DNA of 64,000 nucleotides from Mastigias papua (lineage: Eukaryota; Cnidaria; Scyphozoa; Rhizostomeae; Mastigiidae): positions 20,428,274-20,492,273 of the forward strand of contig OZ025268.1 in assembly GCA_964019165.1 (NCBI GenBank), given 5' to 3'. The translations under genes and the position numbers were made by a program. The stretch's first letter is position 1; the number at the start of each line of letters is the position of its first letter. Below the pieces are notes generated by a model. The model did not search any database. It was not told the DNA's origin and saw only the letters and a program-made list of their open reading frames with translations. Below, piece after piece: positions 11,410-24,506 of the stretch.

Positions 11410-13212
11410 GCCCAATTCTGGAGACAACAACTGATTCTTCAATTCAGTCATCATCAACTACAGCAGGGCCGCAAGGGATCAATACAACAACAACTCCAAG
11501 CAGCACGACTGGGATCAGCACTAACGACGGCACAGTTACCCACAGTGCGACAGCTGCTGGCAGCATGACTCAAGCAAACGCAACGGTACCAAAAGAAGAA
11601 GCCTCTTCTGCTTTTGTTGGAACAAATGCTATTGATATTAATACAACGCAGACAGTTTCTGTAATTAGCACTGATATTGTTAGGGCAGATCAGATTATTA
11701 CAACGGATAGCGATGAAGTGAAGCCCGTTATAAATAGGACCGCATTTATAACATCCAGCAGCGATGAAGCATTATCAACTGCAAAAATCAGTGAGAACAT
11801 GAAGCCAAAGTCAGATAGCAATGCTGCAATAACAACTGACAGCAGTGTGGTTAAATCAATAACACTTGACAGTGGAGATAGAGGGACTGAAGTTAGTAGA
11901 GATAAGCGGGCTTCCACAACACCCAGCATCAAAAGGATGGTGAGCACAATGGATGGGAAAGACACTGGTGAGCAACTGACTACTGAAAGAAGCACACTAG
12001 CAACAACTGAAGCTGATAGTACGGTGCGATTTACCACGATGGGTAGTATGCTTAGTGGTCTAGGCAGCAGTACAAGAAATCCAGTAACAGAAAATACGGA
12101 CAAGATAATGACTACAGATGACAACAAACGAACGAAAACGATGAGCAATAAAGATAGCAATGAGCAAGTTTCAACTGAAAAGGAGACACAAGTAATTGCA
12201 GCAACCGAAAATACAAAGAGGCTAAAGACAGTAGTCAGTACAGGTGGAATTACTTCTTTGGGTAATAGTCCTCGAGTAGCAACGACGCAAAGAGTCAGTA
12301 CCATTATGACTGCAGTCGGCAGCGAGTCACTATCCACAATAAGTAACAAAGACAGTAAAAGTCAGGCAAGCACTGCTGACAGTATTGCAGTTACTACAAC
12401 GGCTGAAAATACAGATAGCATAACTACAATGAGTAATGACGGTGGATTAACTCCTGTGGCTACTACCAGTAGAGTACCAACGACAGAAAGAGTCAGTGCC
12501 ACGATGACGGCAGTTGGCAGTGAAACACTATCCACAATGAGCAGCAAAGACAGCAAAAGCCAGGCAAGCACTGCTGACAGTATTGCAGTTACTACAACTG
12601 CTGAAAATACAGATAGCATAACTACAATGAGTAATGACGGTGGATTAACTCCTGTGGCTACTACCAGTAGAGTACCAACGACAGAAAGAGTCAGTGCCAC
12701 AATGACTGCAGTTGGCAGTGAAACACTATCCACAATGAGCAGCAAAGACAGCAAAAGCCAGGCAAGCACTGCTGACAGTACTGCAGTTACTACAACTGCT
12801 GAAAATACAGACAACATAACTACAATGAGTAATGAAAAGGGATTGACTCCTGTGGCTACTACAAATAGAGTACCAACAACAGAAGGAGCTGGCATGGAGA
12901 TGAGTGTAGAGAGCAATGAAAGAGCAATGACAGTGGGCAGTCAAGGCAGCAGTGAACTAACAAGTACTGGAGATCTTATACCAGTAGTGACAAGAACTGA
13001 TGGCGGAAGCAGATTATCAACAAAAGGCAGCAAGAAGAGATTAGTTTCTGTGACTTCTACCCAGAGAGTACCAATGACAGACAAAGTTAGCTCGACAATG
13101 ATGACAGCAAATGACAGTGACAGAGCAGTCACAATAGACAGTACCAAGAGAATGACTCCTGCAGTCACCAATAAAAGGGACAAAACAGGTGCATTCTCCA
13201 GGCAGTCAAAAG
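11410..13212 (+). CDS. Ser/Thr-rich mucin-like (PTS) exon with 66-residue tandem repeats (gene A)
   Basis: About 601 codons, mostly Thr, Ser, Ala, Asp and Val, with no domain fold and no cysteine after the start. The composition fits a heavily O-glycosylated mucin-type spacer. An internal 66-residue repeat (SKSQASTADS...VPTTERVSATMT) runs in two full copies plus partial ones. The start is uncertain: acceptors at 11391 (before ATTGTGTTTACTTTG) and 11409 (CTTTGAAG|GC) both keep phase 1; I chose 11410 for its better pyrimidine tract. The donor AAG|GTTTGC is weak but in phase. A reverse-strand open frame across the repeats is an artefact of low-complexity codons. Confidence 0.78.
12351..12890 (+). 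repeat. 198-bp coding tandem repeats in PTS exon
   Basis: Units start at 12351, 12549 and 12747, exactly 198 bp (66 codons) apart; the third is partial. The first two are nearly identical. A diverged copy lies upstream, from about 12200 (ENTKRLKTVVSTGGITSLGN onward). Such arrays usually vary in copy number among alleles. Confidence 0.9.
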
Positions 13213-13684
13213 GTTTGCATAGTTCAATGAGATTCTGATATTTCTTTGCATTCAGTAGTTGGAAATAATGCTTCAAACAAGTTAAGCTGCAAAATTACAA
13301 TTTATGTCTTCTTAAATGATTCTAATGGTTACTTAATATCCATGTTGTACCAATGTATGTTTCATTCATGATCGTCTGTTTGAACTCAAAATTTGTCGAC
13401 AGCAAGCAAAATCCAAGAGAGTCGTCAAATATCACGCTAAAATGATAGGTTGAAACTCGTCAAATATCACGCTAAAATGATAGGTTGAAACTCGTCAAAT
13501 ATCACGCTAAAATGATAGGTTGAAACTCGTCAAATATCACGTGAAATGACAGGTTGGACAGGAGGAAAATTTGGGCAAATATCAGCAAAAACTTTAACTA
13601 GCTAACTTTAACAAACTGTATGAATGAATGTATTTTGCTTCTTACGTCTCATGTTGTTCAACATTTTGCATATGTTCTGTTCAG
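13213..13684 (+). other. Short intron, gene A
   Basis: Intron between the two PTS exons. Its middle is a 35-bp minisatellite (separate entry). It ends in a tandem CAGCAG acceptor. Confidence 0.6.
13421..13557 (+). repeat. 35-bp minisatellite, four copies
   Basis: The unit contains CGTCAAATATCACGCTAAAA then TGATAGGTTGAAACT. The first three copies are nearly identical and the fourth is diverged (CACGTGAAATGACAGG). Confidence 0.9.
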
Positions 13685-14830
13685 CAGTTTCTATCACGAA
13701 TACAACTGAGCTACTAAAAAGTGATTCCTCCCCAGTGGCTCCGAAGACACCATCAACAGCTAGTACAACAGCCACAATAGTAGTAGTGACAACAGCAAAG
13801 AAAATAGCCACAACAACAGCAAGAACAGCAGCCACAACAACAGCAAGAGCAGCAGCAACAACAAAAGCAAGAGTAGCAGCCTCAACAGTGAAAACAACAG
13901 CAGCAGCAACAACAGCCACTAAGACAGCAACATCAGTACCCACAACAACTGCAACTTCAACAACAGCAAGAACAGCAGCCACATCAGCAGATACAACAGC
14001 AAGAACAACAGCTACAACAACAGCGGCCATATCAACAGATACAGCAGCAGCCATAACAACAGCAACAAAGCTAACCACAGCACCAGCAGACTTAAAGATA
14101 GCAACAATTAAAGGAACAGCTGCAACAACAGCTACAAGAACATCTGCAATAACAGTAAAAGAAGCAGCAAAGGCTCCAATGACAACAACAGCTAAAACAA
14201 TAGGCACAGCAGCAGCAAAGGCAACAGTCACAACAACAGCGAAAGTAACAGTAGCAACAACTGTAAAAGCAACAACTACAGCAACAACAGAAGCAACAGC
14301 AGCCACATCAGACACAGCAACATCTACAGAAACAGCCAAAGCAACAGCAGAAGGAACAGCCAGGACAGCATCTACAGCAACAGCAACAACAAAGACTTCA
14401 GCCACAACGACAACTAAAGCAATAGCAGCAACAACAGCAAAATCCGCAGTTACAATAACAACGAGAACAGCAGCCGCAACAACAGCAGAAGCAACAGCTA
14501 CAATAGCAGCAAAAGTAACAGTAAAACGAACAGCCAAAAGACCATCTACAGCAACAGCAGCAACAAAGGCTTCAGCCACGATGGCAGCAGAAGCAGTAGT
14601 CACAACAACAGCAAAATCCGCAGCCACAATAACAACAAGAACAGCAGCCGCAACAACAGCAGAAGCAACAGCTACAATAGCAACAAAAGCAACAGCAGCA
14701 ACAACAGCTATAATAACATCTACAGCAACAGTGAAAACAACAATAAATACTCCAGTCAAAATTCCAGGAAAAGTAACAGCAGCAACAACTGACACAGTAA
14801 CATCTAGAGCAGGAGTGACCACCTCAGAGG
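13685..14830 (+). CDS. Thr/Ala-rich low-complexity exon (gene A)
   Basis: 382 codons, phase 1-1, opening VSITNTTELLKSDSSPVAPK and then almost wholly Thr, Ala, Lys, Arg and Val, built from ACA/GCA codons. It has no cysteine and, unlike the previous exon, almost no Ser or Pro after the first 30 residues. It is a likely O-glycosylated stalk. A 174-bp internal duplication is present. The acceptor is the tandem TTCAGCAG, so splicing at 13684 or 13687 would add or drop one residue. The donor is G|GTAAGT. The reverse strand is also open for about 400 codons (Val/Ala), a by-product of the trinucleotide composition. Confidence 0.78.
14370..14717 (+). repeat. 174-bp internal duplication in Thr/Ala exon
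   Basis: Two units of 58 codons. The marker AAATCCGCAG occurs at 14440 and 14614, followed in both by ACAATAACAAC and AGAACAGCAGCCGCAACAAC. The upstream flanks (ACTTCAGCCAC / GCTTCAGCCAC) also match. Confidence 0.8.
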
Positions 14831-15908
14831 GTAAGTCAGAATGCTGAGTTCGTTGAGGTACCTTTCAACTTTGTAATTCTAAGGCCCAAAGTCTTTTAGT
14901 AAACCTCTATTGTGCTTGCCGCTGTTGGATGTATCAAACATAGGCATATAACAATATCAAATAAACTACTGTCTATTGTAATTAATGATAGGTCATAACG
15001 TAATTTTGTTCGAAATATAAGGACCTAGAGACTTTCCATGGGGGCTTCCAGATTGCAAACATCAGCTCCTAAAGTTTTGTACGTATTCCTATTTACATCA
15101 GTTGTTTTATCAAACATAGGCATTTCCTTTCAATTCATTTGATTTACTACACCCTGAAGGTTTAATCTTTCGTGTTGCTGTGCAGAAATTTAAGTTTATG
15201 CAGACATCATTTAAGTTACACCCTGTAGTAAAAAAAAGACTTATCCTGAATATGATCGTAAGCCTAGGACAGACTAGTGTAGCAGGCGGTATTACAAAAT
15301 AGCTTTTGCATGCATTTTCTAAATTTCTGAATATATTTTCAACATATGAAAGCTTTACTCTACAAAAACAGTAGTTGAAAATAGATATCTTGTGTTTTTG
15401 GTTTCATAATATCTGGCATTTCCTTGTGAAATCTCCTGAAAACCTACAAGTAGTTGCTATTGTCTTACGATTCCAAGACGAGATAACAAGCTTTTTAATC
15501 ACCATTACATTTAATTATTGTGTAGTACGTCATCATACCACTAACACTTATGATACGGATTCTTATGTGAAAGTGAATTGCAAGGTGTGGCATATCGGAT
15601 GGATGATAGCCATTAGTGTTAATGCTTAATTTGGTTGGTTGTTAATTATTGAAATTTGGTGATACCAGCATATGTGCATGATATTTAAGGGCAAGAAGAG
15701 TATTAGCAGAATATCGGATATTCGCGATCAGTCCATGATGAAATGTATATAATCTTGTAACTGAAGATATTTATCGAAACGTCTACATTTAAGTGAAGTA
15801 TATATTTAGATACATATATCTAGCAGTCATAATATATGTACATTTGTATAGCAATTTTCAGTACAACTCTCAAAGTAACAATGCATTGAAAGATGTCTAT
15901 TTTTGCAG
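14831..15908 (+). other. Intron, gene A
   Basis: AT-rich. Near 15760-15840 is a diverged relative of the outer end of the 318-bp palindrome arm at 49008-49798 (shared ATCGAAACGT, then TTTAA and AGTATAT). No exon was recognised. Confidence 0.5.
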
Positions 15909-16655
15909 CTACTCTACCCTCTGATTGGGAAATCGTTGACTCCTCAAAGAAAATGTCAGTAGTTGCTGTAAGTACGAATGACAACGTTTGGGCTCTTGAT
16001 AAAGATGGAAGAGCCTATTTTTTGCTTCAAGACAAATGGTTACCGGTTGGCAGTGAAGTTTACCGATCACTTGCTATTGGTATGGTATCTGTTTGGGCAA
16101 TTCAAGAAACTGGGTATGTTTTTTACCGTTACGGAGTTACTGAACAGTTTCCACTTGGCCACAGCTGGATAAAAGTTGATAGCCCATTGGACTTTGTTAA
16201 AATTTTAATCAGTGCTGACAATGACGTTTTAGCATGGTGCAACGACGGATCACTTTTTGTCAGGCTAGGGATATCTGATGACTACCCTTTTGGAAGAGAA
16301 TGGCATGATACTGGCCTGAATGTCAAAGATGTTGCAGTCAGCAGTTATGGGGTATTCGTAGTCAACATGGACAACAGCTTGAGTTTTGCAGAGATTATGT
16401 CAAAAAATGAGACTTCGTTTGCTTTTTCAAAGTGGACTCAAATGAGCGAGACCTTAAGGAACATTAGTTCAGGGCACGGGTCGTCACTGTGGGGTCTGCA
16501 GTTGGATGGTACGCTACTAAAAAGAGTTGGTGTTAAAGGCACATTTCCCTTTGGTACTTCATGGGAACCCATTGATGGGAAAACATTAAGTGTCAACCCA
16601 GGGCTTTATAAGGTCTATCGTGTATTGGAAGACGGAGAAGTAGTCAGGAGAAGAG
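15909..16655 (+). CDS. Tectonin domain exon 2, gene A
   Basis: 249 codons holding a complete six-blade tectonin propeller in one phase 1-1 exon. Blade hallmarks are seen in order: SDWEIVD, NVWALDKDG, SVWAIQETG with PLGHSW, VLAWCNDG with PFGREW, SYGVFVVN, GSSLWGLQLDG with PFGTSW, and a final VYRVLEDGEVVRR. It starts after TTTTTGCAG with (A)TLPSDW. The donor is GTAAGC. It is about the size of tectonin lectins in other organisms. Sugar or lipopolysaccharide binding is a family property and has not been shown here. It is followed by the type-a CUB at 17278, forming one tectonin-CUB module. Confidence 0.93.
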
Positions 16656-17277
<622 letters not shown>

Positions 17278-17706
17278 ACAATGTGTGTGGTGGAATATTT
17301 TCCTCAAGAAGTGGACGCATTACGTCACCAAATTACCCAAACGATTACTTCGCTAATTTGAACTGCTTATGGTTGGTAAAAGTACCTGATGCGGTTCAAT
17401 TGACGGTCAACTTCCACGATTTCAGCCTAGAAGATGACCCACTTTGTCTCAATGACAGGATTTTCACTTTTGAAATGGCCAAGGAGCCATACAGTGAATG
17501 TGGTACAAACGTGAGGAACAAGACAATTCAAGGGAACACTTTTATGCTTGAATTTGTCACAAATAACAAATTCAACGCAAGAGGATTTGAACTTACGTAC
17601 AGGAGCTATACTCAGCAAGACTTGAATTTGCTCCTCACCACTACAACGATCGTAAGAAGCACTACTGGGGGGAACAAATATAAGACAACGATTCCAAAGT
17701 CAGAAG
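17278..17706 (+). CDS. CUB domain exon 3, gene A (type a)
   Basis: 143 codons, phase 1-1, entering as D-NVCGGIF. Cysteines are CGG, NLNCLW, PLCLND and [23 protein letters not shown] is canonical. The residues of the Ca2+ site are not conserved ([15 protein letters not shown]). After the fold a Thr-rich tail ([20 protein letters not shown]) links to the Kazal exons. The donor is G|GTATTG. Confidence 0.94.
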
Positions 17707-18410
17707 GTATTGCCTTCTCTATTTGAATTAGTTCATTGTCAACAGTAACCTGTTAAGGTGTTCTTTTGACAAGCGTTAAAATGTATTTTTATATGACACA
17801 ATGAGATTTGCATATCACAATTCCATATTATTCACAATTCCATATTATTTGACCATTCTATATTGCATGACAATTTCATATTAGTTGACAGTCCTAGATG
17901 ACACATATAAGTAGCGTTTCAACCCAATCTTGGGCCATCATCAGTCAAAATAAAAGGTCCGAATAGCAAATTATATAGGGGTAAGGTGATCCCATGTAAA
18001 ATCAAAATGTGTAGAATCCCACATGATGTAAGGGCTCTTTCCTATTGGTTGTTTACTAACCCATAATCTACTTTAGAATGCAGAAAATACGCCAAACTCC
18101 TTTAAATCACTTTCCCTACCATTTGAAGGATAAATCTTTGCAACCAGGCTATGTTCATGGTATTTACTGCTAAAAAATATCATTTGACTATTAAGGTGTT
18201 AATACAACTTGATTGTTAAGGTGACAACGCCACGTTATTTTTAAGGTGGTAATGTAACTGGACTGCTAAGGTGGTGACTACACAACATTCACGTGTGCTT
18301 ACCTTTATGCTGTTATATGCAAAGAAGGCAATGCCTTGAAATGATTATTTTTCATTTTTCATGTTTTCGAAAGCGAATAAATAAACCTAATTCGGATGAT
18401 TAAGTTTCAG
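17707..18410 (+). other. Intron with degenerate short repeats
   Basis: It holds a degenerate array of TTCCATATTAT-type units (about 17815-17900), a CTGATGA...GAAACG hairpin motif on the minus strand (17914-17944), and several TTAAGGTG(GTAAT) copies (about 18185-18285). It ends AAGTTTCAG. Confidence 0.55.
17914..17944 (-). other. CTGATGA-hairpin-GAAACG motif (hammerhead-core-like)
   Basis: On the minus strand CTGATGA is followed by a hairpin (CCCA/TGGG stem plus G-U pairs) and GAAACGC. A few nucleotides later GTGTC could close a short helix with ACGC. There is one extra base between CTGATGA and the hairpin, and the expected outer helix does not pair, so an active ribozyme is not supported. 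Confidence 0.3.
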
Positions 18411-18560
18411 ACTGTGATGTACACTGCAGTACGAGATTCAATCCAGTTTGTGGCACTGACAATAAAACATATGCAAACGAATGCATCTTGAGGTTCGAAT
18501 CTTGTCTGCTCAGAAAGGAGATCATCATTCTTCATGAAGGAGAATGTCGTCAAATGGAAA
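18411..18560 (+). CDS. Kazal domain exon 1, gene A
   Basis: 50 codons, phase 1-1, after AAGTTTCAG. The six-cysteine Kazal pattern is complete: CDVHC, then C7 spacing to PVCGTDNKTYANEC, ESC and GEC. The reactive-site P1 position (second residue after Cys2) is Thr in CSTRFNPVC. Kazal domains are serine-protease inhibitors or follistatin-like modules. The donor is A|GTATGT. It is the first of three consecutive single-exon Kazals. Confidence 0.93.
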
Positions 18561-19105
18561 GTATGTTTTTACATTTCTCCATATATATTTTTATTACCTA
18601 TAATCGTCTAATCTTCATTACACTTTGGGTCCAGTGATGACGGCTGCTACAGGATATTCGCAGGAGAACATTACCATTTTTCAATAAATTCCAAAATTTG
18701 TTCCTTGACCTTTTGAAGGTTATTCAAATTTTCTTTAGGCTTTTCCTTCACTCTTGGGAGTCCATTCTGTAGGTACTATTTCTTAATGTAGGATGAAGCT
18801 ATAGCCATTTGTTTGGTTGGTCTGATTCAGTTGCTGGAACAATGACATTGATTTACAGACCTGATTTAATTATTACTGGCCGAATGAATGACAGTCTCTA
18901 GATCATAGAAATTTCCAGATATTCCAATAAATAGTTTGATTATATTATCAGCCAATCAGCATCTGTCGAGGTATCGATATATAGTGTAGCATTAGCAGAA
19001 CTACTTTTAGCAGTAGCAGTGGGATATTCATTCCCTCAGTGTACAGTTGAGTGCTGTTTGCAAATCTTTGACTCTTCTGGCCTACGATACTTATTGCCCC
19101 GGCAG
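18561..19105 (+). other. Intron between Kazal exons 1 and 2
   Basis: No feature was recognised apart from the C-rich acceptor (TTATTGCCCCGGCAG). Confidence 0.6.
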
Positions 19106-19264
19106 GGACATCATCATGCAATTCAGTGTGCAAAGATGAATACACTCCAGTGTGTGGATCCGATGGCGAGACATATGCAAATGAGTGTATGATGAAAGCA
19201 GAATCCTGCCTTAGAATGAAGAGCATAGTTAAATTGCATGATGGACAGTGTATTGAGAAGAAAG
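19106..19264 (+). CDS. Kazal domain exon 2, gene A
   Basis: 53 codons. The acceptor at 19105 (CCCCGGCAG) was chosen over the later ATTCAG at 19126 because only the earlier one includes the first Kazal cysteine (TSSCNSVC) and keeps the C-x3-C-x7-C spacing of its neighbours. The rest reads KDEYTPVCGSDGETYANEC, ESC and GQC. The P1-equivalent residue is Asp (CKDEY), unusual for an inhibitor. The donor is G|GTATGG, phase 1. Confidence 0.92.
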
Positions 19265-19811
<547 letters not shown>

Positions 19812-19958
19812 CTTGTGATATTCAATGTGAGACCAAGTACAAACCGGTATGTGGTTCCGATAACAGAACATACGCAAATGACTGCATGATGAGACGCGAA
19901 GCTTGCCTTCAACTTAAAGACATCACAATTAGCTACGAAGGAGAATGCAACGAGAAAG
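19812..19958 (+). CDS. Kazal domain exon 3, gene A
   Basis: 49 codons with the pattern CDIQC, PVCGSDNRTYANDC, EAC, GEC. The P1-equivalent is Thr (CETKY). The TYAN[ED]C core is shared with the other two Kazals, which shows recent tandem exon duplication. The acceptor is TTTTCAG. The donor GTTAGG is weak but keeps phase 1. The next exon is tectonin 3. Confidence 0.92.
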
Positions 19959-22423
19959 GTTAGGAAATTAATAAAATTCTTTGAGGGTGAATTGTTTATT
20001 TATCTTTCATTTGATTTTTATCATTTATTGCACTTATCTATTTATTATTAGATTGTTAACTAATGCTGTTCAAATTTAACCATAGTCTTCTACAACTATA
20101 TTTATGACCGACTGGTCTCAGGCTATAAGTGGTTGAAATTGTGAGGGACGCTAGAAAAACTTCCATGAATCATAACACGGGGAACTCCAGTAGGCTGCAA
20201 GTTTGGAATGCTTCTCTTGTTTCAATGTAACAAATGGAAGTACACAATAATGCAACTACACAATGAGTCAGGCAGTCAAAAATGATTGTGACAATTGAAA
20301 TTGCTTCATACCCTTCATACCCTTCATACTTTTATCTAATTTTCACGTGCAAGACAGAACCAAGATTCTGAGATATTAATGGTAAAGGAGTTTAGAATAA
20401 CAATGTACTAGATGAGCAATTTCCAAACTGATCTGGTGGGGGTAGCAATTTAGAGCAGAGAGTAGAATTTGGGCAGAATTTACTCAAAGTCATTATGAAC
20501 ATTTTAGAATCCATTATCCGAACGCTGATCATAGCTTGAGGTTTATGAACTTAGAGCGTTCGCATCCGAAATCTTTATATTCCATGAAGTATAATGGACA
20601 TCAAATACTGAAGAAGAGATTAATTATATACAATACTGTGATGGAGGGCTGTTTTTCTGCAGAGGGAATGGAAGCGGGATACTTAAAAAGGGGAAGATTC
20701 TTGAGTAGGCTATGACTCATCATACTGCCAGAAACATTAGTCTGGAATTAATTGGCCGCATTATCAGCTGAGCTGTCGGGACTACGTTTGAGTACTTTCA
20801 GACTTTTCCATATCCCTTGAAGCTCGTTGTCATTCTTCAGGGCAGTCCATAAGATTAAGAATTATGCTAAAAGAGCTAGCTCATTAAGTAAGTGTGATGT
20901 AAAAGCAACCGGGTTTTATAATGCCATCCACTACACATAATGGGAATTATCCGCATTGTGGCGACAACTATAGCTACTTAGGACTATTGTTAAGTACGAC
21001 ATCGTATTGTTTATTGCAGAATTATGAAGTAGACTTGAAGCTTTAAGGAGTAACCGGCTCTTGGGATGAGATGATTTGATTTAAGAATGTTATGACCTAT
21101 GCGGTAGGAGCATCATGATGTATTAGAAAGATTCAAACAATAGTTGTACGCAGCGATTTGGCAAAGTTTATTTATGTGATAGCATATCTAATTAGAACAT
21201 GAGAAACCTGACTAAGTCGTGGTTATTAGATCAACAGCGCTAAGTGTATTACTATTCTATACGAGAAACTAACGCAATAATAAACATACGTCAGCAAATT
21301 CGACATAAAAATAATCAAATAATGATAGGTAGAAATCTGATGTAGCAAATTGTGAAGAAGACTAAAAGTATGTCTCTGAAGAAAGATTTATTCCTTCAGC
21401 CTTGCTATTATTTCCAATTTAATGCTAAGTTTGTTACAAGTGATAAATATCATAAGCTAATGGGTACCAAGAGTTTAAAAGGCTACTTTAAGTGGATAAA
21501 AGTACAATAGAAGAAGAAATAAAAGATAAATTTTTAATGAAGAAATATGAGCCCCTCGATAGTTCAAGCCCCAGACTGTCCTGTACCTACATAGTCCTAT
21601 TTAGAGGCAACATTCAAAATAGAAAATGACCCCGTGCCTAAGCGGAGTATTCGAATTCATTGTGCTAACTCTTATGACATTGGATGCCGAAAACATGAAA
21701 CACGTGATAGTTACTTCTTGTTATCAAAAGTTGGAGTATTCTTTAAGGAAGATTTCGAGCTGCATATTATTCTCGTGGTTACTATAGTGATGAATATTCC
21801 TTGATTCTCATATGCAGCAACAAAATGCAGGTGATGAGCAGGCACTGAAATTATACCATGTTTTCTTGGTATAGTTATGGGAAGTTGAAATGTATATGTA
21901 ACACTCTACTTTAAAGGAAACCTGGTTTAATTGATATGTAATATAATTTGCACAGATTTCTCTCTACAACTGCAGGCAAAGTTTTTAGAACTGTGCATTG
22001 TGCGTAGAAATGCAGGTTGAAAGCTTTGTCATAAGCGCTAAAAATTCAAATGATTTAAAACCTAGCTCTTTGATCGGCCAGCTGGAAATGAATACGAGGT
22101 GGCAACAATGTGAAGTTAAAAGCGATGAGGAAAGGAACTGGCCACTTTGCATCTCAGGATTAATGCTCTCTTTACAAGACATTATCCAACATGCCAAATG
22201 GTGTTTTGGACATAAACCTTTCCTTGTTATGGATTCCTAAATGCTCGAATATTAATTCTCAGAAATCTTTGATAATGGTTCCAAATATACTCAGAACCAG
22301 CAATTTTATAGTACTTCAGTAAGGAATGTGTATGAATTTCAGTAGTTTTGATGATTTGCTATGTTTGTCCCATCTGTATGAACCAGAACAGAGAGAAACT
22401 ACATTATGTTTTCATGATTTTAG
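19959..22423 (+). other. Intron, gene A (2.5 kb)
   Basis: Open frames on both strands near 21985-22240 are short, lack splice context and resemble no family. No exon or clear repeat was recognised. The acceptor is TTCATGATTTTAG. Confidence 0.5.
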
Positions 22424-23164
22424 ATATTTTTAACGATTGGAAGTTAGTACTACCTCATTCAAGAATATCTGTTGTTGCCGCCAACAAGCAGGATTCTCTA
22501 TGGGCGCTTGATGCATCGGGGAGACCACTTGTAAGGAGAGATGCAATTTGGGAACGCGTTGGGAATGAAGTGTTCAAGTCAATATCTGTGGGCGAGCGAG
22601 GTGTATGGGGCATTAAGATTGATGGTAGCATCAGGTACAGACAAGGAATGACCAAACTGAGACCTGAAGGAACGATTTGGTTGGTCATAGATGGAGATGA
22701 GTTTCACAAAATCATTCTTGGACCATTCAACAGAATAATGGGAATAAAGAAAAATAGAGAGCTGGTGATACGGACAGGCATTTCATCGGATTTCCCAATT
22801 GGCACTGGTTGGAAGGAGACAGGGAAAATTATAAAGGATGCATCAATTGGTGATTATGGTGTTTGGGTTGTTAATCTCATGGGGGTTTTGCAATTCGCCC
22901 CATTGATCGTTGATGACGATCTCAGTGAGATTGTACCCCAGTGGACAGACGTGAGTAGTGATATGAGCGCAGTTCATGCTGGGCATGGTGGCTCACTATG
23001 GGGAATTCAAGATAATGGAACATTGGTACAAAGAGAAGGTGTTACTATGGAAAGTCCAACTGGCACAAAATGGAAAATGTTTCATGGAATGACAACCAGT
23101 GTTACTTCGAGTGTTAACACAGTTTATAGGGCATTGGGAAGTGGAACAGTGCTTAGAAGAGAAG
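22424..23164 (+). CDS. Tectonin domain exon 3, gene A
   Basis: 247 codons, phase 1-1, a complete six-blade tectonin. It opens (D)IFNDWKLVLPHS, then SLWALDASG, GVWGIKIDG with RPEGTIW, ELVIRTG with PIGTGW, GDYGVWVVN, GGSLWGIQDNG with PTGTKW, and VYRALGSGTVLRR. It is closest in pattern to tectonin 2, including the VNTVYRALGSG/YKVYRVLEDG closing blade. The donor is G|GTATTC. It pairs with the CUB at 25063 as the third tectonin-CUB module of gene A. Confidence 0.94.
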
Positions 23165-24454
23165 GTATTCTATTTGATGTTTATAATGAGTTTGTTTACT
23201 ACGAAAAGATGATGTTAAAATAGAATTCTTTAAAAGCTTACAACTATCAGAAAAAGAATGCAGCTTAAGCAAATTTATATTAAGTCATTCCTTGCGCTTT
23301 TCTTAAGTTAAATTGATAACTTTGTGAGTATTCATTAAAACTTTTGTCTTATAAACTAAATCTCTGGTTGAAGAACGCAAGCTATCATGGTCATAATTGT
23401 CCACATTAGTATGCACTCATATGAGTATGCAGATACATTATGGCAAGTAAAATCAATAGAAAGTTGCAAGAACCTCTTACAAGTTTCAGTATCTATTTTC
23501 ACACTTTTACAACGCATATGGCATGCCGCTTGCAAGCCTGCTTTCCAGCCCTTAGTGCACAACAGAGTGTTTTGAATGCTCATTGTCCCAACATAAAACT
23601 AATAGCAAGAACAGTTTAGCTTAAGAGGACAGACCATCTGATTCCATTTAAACGCTCAAAAACAAAAGCTCTGGAAAGAAAACTAAGCATGCCAACCTGA
23701 TTTTCATTTGGCTTTCTTCTGTGTCAGCATAATTTGTACGGTGTCATCAATCATACGATGTCATTCCTCAATCATCTTTCCTCATGCATTTTCTTGTCTT
23801 CAATCTCACCTTACAAGATAGGATTAAACTGCTGATGCATTTTATTTTAACTGGGTAGTTTTGCAGTTATCACCAGTAAATCTGATGCAATGTCAACTCT
23901 TTCTTGGCAATGCATTATACCGTGTAGCTAGCTGGCAAGGAAGTTGGGACTCACTGGTCACTACATATTCTGCATCAATACATTTATCGAGTAGAAAAGT
24001 TATTTATTACTGGCAAATTAAGTCAAGCGTTCAATTTTATGTAAACGGTGAGGAAAATAAGGTTAAACATCGTTTAGCTCGTGCATATTTGTCTTTCTTG
24101 TTCTAAAACAGATGTTGACTAAAGAGATGGCGCTCCATTTTTCATCATAGAGCTAATATTTAATCGACATGATAAATTGAAGTTATAGCAACATTTCTTT
24201 ATCTAAGTTCAAATTGTGTTGGTAAGGTGGGGGAAGTTTTGATCGAGATATGCCAGTATTCAAATGGAGAACTACATAAAATGATTAATTATAATGGAAT
24301 CGTGAATCCTCTTTTTGAGTAATTAAAGTGGTTTCATCAAACTGATTTGTTATTATGATGCAAATAGCTATGCATTGCTTTCTGTGATTATATAGCAAAC
24401 TGATTGATTGATTGACAGATTGATTGACAGATTGATTGACAGATTGATTGACAA

Positions 24455-24506
<52 letters not shown>

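Noticed and set aside
11690..14822. Long minus-strand open frames (219, 184 and 404 codons) opposite the mucin exons
   Set aside because: They mirror low-complexity ACA/GCA/AGC codons and read as Val/Leu/Ala-rich strings. The plus strand has splice sites in phase with the neighbouring exons.
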